Of a stretch of DNA of 64,000 nt, positions 59,941 to 64,000 are shown piece by piece. A program made the position numbers and the translations under genes. Within the stretch, counting starts at the first letter, position 1. Every line of letters begins with the position of its first letter. Under the pieces are notes generated by a model, which searched no databases, was not told where the DNA came from, and worked only from the letters and a program-made list of their open reading frames with translations. Source of the DNA: Chryseobacterium piperi (GTDB lineage Bacteria > Bacteroidota > Bacteroidia > Flavobacteriales > Weeksellaceae); assembly GCF_002285635.2 (NCBI RefSeq), contig NZ_CP023049.2, forward strand, positions 1,736,001 to 1,800,000, in the 5' to 3' direction.

Positions 59941-60855
59941 TTAAATTTTTACGCTTTCTAATGCTTTAGGTAAAAACGTATTAGGAAAAATAGTTCTGGC
60001 TTCATCTGTAAAAACAGTCAAATCACCGTATCGGTTAGAAAAATGCCCCAGGATCAGTTTCCCGACCTCAGCTTTCTTAGCTATTCTAGCTGCTTCCAAA
60101 GCTGTTGTATGCCCTGTATAATCGGCCATTTCCTTTAAGTCATGTAAAAATGTCGATTCATGATACAATACCGTTACGTTCTTAATGATAGGAATCACCG
60201 TCTCAAGATACCTGGTATCACTACAAAAAGCATAGGAAACAGACGGAAGAGGATCAATTGTCAAAATTTCATTTTTCAGAACATATCCATCACTGAGGAC
60301 AAAGTCTTTTCCCGCTTTGATATTATGATAATCACAAACCTCAATTTCATCGTATTTGGCAATCTCTTTCATATTGATATGCCTGTCTTTTGGTTTCTCT
60401 CTAAAAAGATAACCATTACAATATATTCTGTGATCTAAAGGAATAGTGTATACCTCCACCCTATTATCCTCGTATATTTTCTCAGAATAATCTTTATCTA
60501 ATTCATGATAAACAACTTCAAAGCCACGATGGGTTTCTGTTATCGTAAAAATAGTTTCAAGCATCTTTTTTATTCCTTTGGGCCCGTATACATGCAAAGG
60601 CATTTCTCTACCCAGCAACCTAAAGGAAGCTATAAGTCCGGGCAGCCCAAAGCAGTGATCCCCATGAAGATGGGAAATAAAAATATGATTAATTTTCGAA
60701 AATCTTGCTTTCGCTTTTCTCAGCTGAACCTGCGTACCTTCTCCACAATCGATTAAGAAATGTCTTTCTTCCATTTCTAACAATTGTGCCGTAGGAGAAG
60801 AATTGATTGTCGGAATCGCTGAATTAAAGCCTAATATCGTTAAATAAGTACTCAA
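59941..60855 (-). CDS. rnz: Ribonuclease Z, TTG start
   Basis: 304 residues: MSTYLTILGFNSAIPTINSS, metal site H62-L-H64-G-D66-H67 (SHLHGDHCFGLPGL), exosite part around 150-170, VLYHEST near residue 230, and TTALEAARIAKKAEV with LGHFSNRY, giving the remaining histidines. It trims the 3' trailer of tRNA precursors. The start is TTG 60855, since no ATG or GTG precedes the conserved beginning; a TACATTTG promoter box lies at 60874-60881. The TIGR02757 gene follows within seven bases. Confidence 0.95.
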   Translation of the reverse strand: MSTYLTILGFNSAIPTINSSPTAQLLEMEERHFLIDCGEGTQVQLRKAKARFSKINHIFISHLHGDHCFGLPGLIASFRLLGREMPLHVYGPKGIKKMLETIFTITETHRGFEVVYHELDKDYSEKIYEDNRVEVYTIPLDHRIYCNGYLFREKPKDRHINMKEIAKYDEIEVCDYHNIKAGKDFVLSDGYVLKNEILTIDPLPSVSYAFCSDTRYLETVIPIIKNVTVLYHESTFLHDLKEMADYTGHTTALEAARIAKKAEVGKLILGHFSNRYGDLTVFTDEARTIFPNTFLPKALESVKI

Positions 60856-60873
60856 ATCAATAGTTTATTACAA

Positions 60874-60881
60874 CAAATGTA
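60874..60881 (-). promoter_or_regulatory. -7 box for rnz
   Basis: TACATTTG on the minus strand matches TAnnTTTG perfectly, 18 bases before the TTG start. No clear -33 TTG. Confidence 0.45.
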
Positions 60882-60920
60882 CGACAGAAATTTTGTATAT
60901 GAATACATACAGGGGTTTTA

Positions 60921-61514
60921 TTACTGCCCATCAGCCACTTTCAGATAATCCAAGAATAAGTCCAATGCCTGCTTACGGTGACTGATCTTATTTTTATCTT
61001 CAGGATTCATTTCTGCAAAGGTTCTGTCATAACCTTCGGGAACAAAAACAGGATCATAACCAAATCCTTTAAATCCTTTATTTTCAGTCAAAAGATTCCC
61101 ATGTGCTCTTCCTTCAAAATATAAGGCTCCGTTTTCATCGTAATAGCAAAGCACCGTAATAAAATAGGCTTTTCTATTTTCAATACCTTCCATTTCACTT
61201 AAAACCTTTTCAATATTTTTAGCAAAATCATGATCTCCTGCATAACGTGCAGAAAAAATTCCGGGTCTTCCATCTAATGCTTCAACCACCAATCCACTAT
61301 CATCACCCAGACTTGGAATTCCTGTTTTTTCAAAACAATATTTTGCTTTTATCAAAGCATTGGCCCGGAAAGAGTCCCCATCTTCGACAATCTCTTCATG
61401 AATATCGTAATCGGTAAGGCTTTTAACAATATAATCCTTTCCTAAAATTTGCTGAATCTCTTCTTTTTTATGTTGATTATGTGTAGCTACTAATAATTCC
61501 ATATCCTTTTTCAT
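60921..61514 (-). CDS. rdgB: XTP/dITP diphosphatase (RdgB/HAM1 family)
   Basis: 197 residues (or 193 from the methionine at 61502, MELLVATHNQHKKEE, which aligns better with the family). The HAM1 blocks are present: ATHNQHKKEEI, SLGDDSGLVVEALDGRPGIFSARYAG in pieces, GFGYDPVFVPEG and SHRKQAL. It hydrolyses deaminated purine triphosphates to keep them out of nucleic acids. It is eight bases downstream of the CPBP protease and likely co-transcribed with it. Confidence 0.95.
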   Translation of the reverse strand: MKKDMELLVATHNQHKKEEIQQILGKDYIVKSLTDYDIHEEIVEDGDSFRANALIKAKYCFEKTGIPSLGDDSGLVVEALDGRPGIFSARYAGDHDFAKNIEKVLSEMEGIENRKAYFITVLCYYDENGALYFEGRAHGNLLTENKGFKGFGYDPVFVPEGYDRTFAEMNPEDKNKISHRKQALDLFLDYLKVADGQ

Positions 61515-61522
61515 TTTTTAAA

Positions 61523-62353
61523 TTAATTTTCTGAATAATGTACTCTATATCTCTTCATAAAAAGATAATAGAATAAAGAAAAGAGTATAATTCCAATGAC
61601 AAGCAACAGCCATTCTGAGACTTTAAATGCTTCTGAAAAACTTTCATTTTTTGTATAAGTAATCAATAATGAAGAACATAAATTGTTGAATCCGTGCAGA
61701 AGCATTGGCAATAGCAGAGACTTGGTTTTAAAATAAACAAACCCTAAAACACATCCCAACAGCACTGCACCCACAAACTGCCAGGGATTAGCATGAACCA
61801 ATCCAAAAATAACGGAAGCACTTAAAATCGCTTTCCATGGTTCTACACCTTTATTGATAAGTCCTTTTTGTATAATCCCCCTAAAAATAATTTCTTCAAA
61901 GATCGGAGCCAGAATAACTGCCGTAATAATCATAACAACCGGATCATCGGTCAGCTGGTTCATCAATTCATTGAAAAACTCATAATATTTTCCAAAGAAA
62001 GGTCCTGTTACAGGAATCTGGGCCGTAATAAACTCTGAAATTAACATCATTCCCATCATGAGAGGAAAAATGAGAAGATATGTATAGAAATTTGTTGAAG
62101 AAAAATTAAAATTGAGCTTTTTCTTAGTAGTAGGTCGTACGATAAAAAAATCGAAAAATGCTATTGCAGTCACAAATCCTGCAGAATTGGAAAGCATAAA
62201 AAACCAATCTTTTAATTGTAGGTTTTCTTTAAAAACAGCCATCCAGAAGACATTAAAAAAAGAAACGAACATTGTTCCCACAAATAATCCACCCAACAAA
62301 ACAACGCCTCCCATCCATGTAAAAGTAAACTTTGGATATATGCTGTTTTCCAT
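61523..62353 (-). CDS. CPBP family intramembrane metalloprotease
   Basis: 276 residues with about eight membrane segments. Catalytic motifs of the CAAX-protease/bacteriocin-processing family are present: EEIIFRGIIQKGL (EExxxR), FGLVHANPWQF (FxxxH) and LLHGFNNL (HxxxN). Family roles range from prenyl-protein processing to bacteriocin immunity; the role here is unknown. It is first in a message with rdgB. Downstream of its start lies the IS1182-like element, about 115 bases away. Confidence 0.92.
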   Translation of the reverse strand: MENSIYPKFTFTWMGGVVLLGGLFVGTMFVSFFNVFWMAVFKENLQLKDWFFMLSNSAGFVTAIAFFDFFIVRPTTKKKLNFNFSSTNFYTYLLIFPLMMGMMLISEFITAQIPVTGPFFGKYYEFFNELMNQLTDDPVVMIITAVILAPIFEEIIFRGIIQKGLINKGVEPWKAILSASVIFGLVHANPWQFVGAVLLGCVLGFVYFKTKSLLLPMLLHGFNNLCSSLLITYTKNESFSEAFKVSEWLLLVIGIILFSLFYYLFMKRYRVHYSEN

Positions 62354-62467
62354 GTTTTTTCTTTAATAATTTATTGAACAAAGATAATTTATTTTAATGA
62401 TTTATTGAAACTTTCCCCACCTGTAGGGCTTATTATATTATTCCTTTTTTTTAAATTGTTAATAAAA

Positions 62468-64000
62468 GAGGCTGTCTCAAAAGGACAGTCTCTTTTTAGT
62501 ATTTCATTGAAAAAAGATTTCGATATTTTGAATAAAAAAAATATCTTGGAAAAAAGAAGATATAAGTCAAAAAAGCAGTCTGTTTTAGGCTGCTTTTGAC
62601 ATTTTCTTTAGATTGTGGGCAATTGCGAGTATGCCGATTTCTACCTCGACTTTATTTTTTCCCCGAAGCATGAATCGTTTAAAATTTTTGTTGTGTTTGA
62701 GCTCTGCAAAAACAGGTTCAACATCATGGCATCTTTGTTTTCTGAGTTTGATGCCCTTGCTGGTATTAAGAAGTTTGAAAACCTTTTCTCTGATTTTTGC
62801 CAATTTAGGATTGTTTTGTGAAGTGGTTATTTGTCCCGATTTCTGATCTTTTCTGAAGTAATTATATTTAACATAAGCTTTTATTTTCTTAGATTTTAAC
62901 AAGTTGTAATTTTCTTCTGAGCCATAACCAGCATCAGCAACAAGCTCTTTGGGAGCTTTATGATAGCTTTCTTCAAAACCCAGTAAATGAGTCGCTAATG
63001 TTTTGGTGTCTGTTGGGTTGGGATGAATTGAATAATGTAAAATGAATTGTCTATGGGTAGAAATTTGTAGATTGTAAGCGGGTTTTAGTTGTCCGTTTCG
63101 CATATGATCCTCCTTCATTCGCATAAAAGTAGCGTCTGTATCGGTTTTGGAATAGGAATTTCTATCTTCTAATAATTCTTGCTGTTTTTTATATTTCTCT
63201 AAATTATCTGCCCAGTTTTTCTTAGCATAATTCAGTTTCTGACGAACTTTTGAAGCTACTTTTTTATCTTTCAAAACTTCATTGATCTTTTCGATGGTTT
63301 GAGTTACTTTTTCAGAATCTACTTCTTTAAAATCAATACTTTCTGTATTTTCAAGCTCGTCTTTGGCAACTGTTTCTGCATAGTTCCAAAGCTCTTCTAA
63401 TTGCTCTGCAATCCTTTCTTTGTGTTTTTTGACAGCTCTTCCCCAAACAAAAGTATAGCGATTGGCATTGGCTTCTATCTTGGTGCCATCTACAAAAGTG
63501 GTTTTCAGACTTACCAAACCTTCCTTTTCCAAAAGAAGAACAATTTGTGTGAAAATAGCTTTAATCTCACCTTTCAATCGTTCACTACGGAACCTGTTTA
63601 AGGTGTTATGATCGGGACGGCTCATTGCAGAGAGCCACATAAAATGGATGTTTTCTTTCAAGGCCTGCTCCATTTTGCGGCTTGAATAGATATTGCTTAA
63701 ATAGCCATAAATCAAAACTTTCAAAAGCATTTTCGGGTGGTAGCAAGATGTTCCGCCAGGTTTGTAGGTTTTAATTAAGCTTTTGATATCCAAGCCATCA
63801 ATAATGTTTGAAACAATTTTCACAGGATGTCGCTCATCAATCAACTCCGATAAATTGGGAGGAAAAAGCAGATTTTCTTTGGGGGTGTAATCTTTAAAGA
63901 CTACTTTTGACGTACTTAACACAATGCAAATTAATCAATTTGCAACTATTAGGAAAGCGAAAGCTTTCCTTTTTGCATAAAAAAGGCTATCTCTTTTGAG
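62468..64000 (-). mobile_element. IS1182-like insertion sequence (right end outside window)
   Basis: The left end GAGGCTGTCTCAAAAGGACA (from 62468) has the form seen at IS1182 ends in Bacteroidota and contains a CTGTC/GACAG stem. At the window's right edge, GGCTATCTCTTTTGAG is close to the inverse of this end with its last few bases missing, so the window stops only about eight bases short of the element's end. The single transposase gene fills most of it. It sits in the gap upstream of the CPBP gene and breaks no recognised gene. Confidence 0.8.
62585..63922 (-). CDS. IS1182-family transposase (DDE)
   Basis: 445 residues, full family length and uninterrupted. N-terminal DUF772-type part (FPPNLSELIDERHPVKIV, KMLLKVLIYGYLSNIYSSRKME, LSAMSRPDHNTLNRFR), then the DDE domain with D in FVDGTKIEANANRYTF near residue 142, D in VADAGYGSEENY near 330 and E in EPVFAELKHNKNFKRF near 408. 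A charged coiled insert lies in the middle (about 165-250). Probably active. The short TIRs are described with the element. Confidence 0.94.
   Translation of the reverse strand: MLSTSKVVFKDYTPKENLLFPPNLSELIDERHPVKIVSNIIDGLDIKSLIKTYKPGGTSCYHPKMLLKVLIYGYLSNIYSSRKMEQALKENIHFMWLSAMSRPDHNTLNRFRSERLKGEIKAIFTQIVLLLEKEGLVSLKTTFVDGTKIEANANRYTFVWGRAVKKHKERIAEQLEELWNYAETVAKDELENTESIDFKEVDSEKVTQTIEKINEVLKDKKVASKVRQKLNYAKKNWADNLEKYKKQQELLEDRNSYSKTDTDATFMRMKEDHMRNGQLKPAYNLQISTHRQFILHYSIHPNPTDTKTLATHLLGFEESYHKAPKELVADAGYGSEENYNLLKSKKIKAYVKYNYFRKDQKSGQITTSQNNPKLAKIREKVFKLLNTSKGIKLRKQRCHDVEPVFAELKHNKNFKRFMLRGKNKVEVEIGILAIAHNLKKMSKAA

Overview
This 64-kb window is chromosomal DNA from an AT-rich member of the Bacteroidota, most likely a Chryseobacterium-like flavobacterium (Weeksellaceae). 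The signs are Por-secretion-system (T9SS) C-terminal sorting domains of both types, promoters of the Bacteroidota form TTG-N19..21-TAnnTTTG, poor Shine-Dalgarno sites, a Flavobacterium-type glycosylasparaginase, and intergenic palindromic repeats of the kind scattered through these genomes. The genus is inferred; no rRNA is present to confirm it. No tRNA, CRISPR array or prophage was seen.

Layout. 1-7.6 kb: an M1 aminopeptidase cut by the window start, D-Ala-D-Ala carboxypeptidase (dacB), PriA, and TSUP and AEC transporters. 8.1-9.3 kb: a first IS110-family element. 9.4-16.6 kb: a minus-strand cluster with GH2 beta-mannosidase, a GxxExxY protein, CutC, glycosylasparaginase and GH20 hexosaminidase, which together fit stepwise removal of the core of Asn-linked glycans. 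17.7-18.9 kb: a second IS110 element. 19-24.4 kb: the two subunits of a 3-oxoacid CoA-transferase split by an opposing ABC exporter, an unrecognised gene and two DoxX-like genes, one of them frameshifted. 24.4-36.8 kb: a secreted phosphatase and an M36 protease (both T9SS type A), rplS, AraC, MFS, alpha/beta-hydrolase and EamA genes, and rpsA. 37-45 kb: a repeat-rich gap, a DbpA-like helicase, an SMP-30-like lipoprotein, ccoG, AraC and MerR regulators, an NlpE-like lipoprotein and a helix-hairpin-helix protein. 45.2-48.8 kb: rluF, truB, uppP, a DUF3098 gene and ftsX on the minus strand. 48.9-58.4 kb: rsmA, then three tandem paralogues of large T9SS type-B surface proteins. 58.6-62.4 kb: a DUF1003-like protein with seven heptads, a TIGR02757 protein, RNase Z, RdgB and a CPBP protease. 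62.5 kb to the end: an IS1182-like element whose right end lies outside the window.

The strongest observation is in the two IS110 elements. Both ends of each can be set to the base, because joining the flanks rebuilds plausible uninterrupted repeat DNA. The leader upstream of each transposase folds into two guide-bearing loops like those of IS110 bridge RNAs (seekRNAs). In the first element all four guides can be read directly: two match the flanking target and two match the element's own ends. In the second, three of the four are visible. The two elements share end sequences but sit in different repeat families, as reprogrammed guides would predict.
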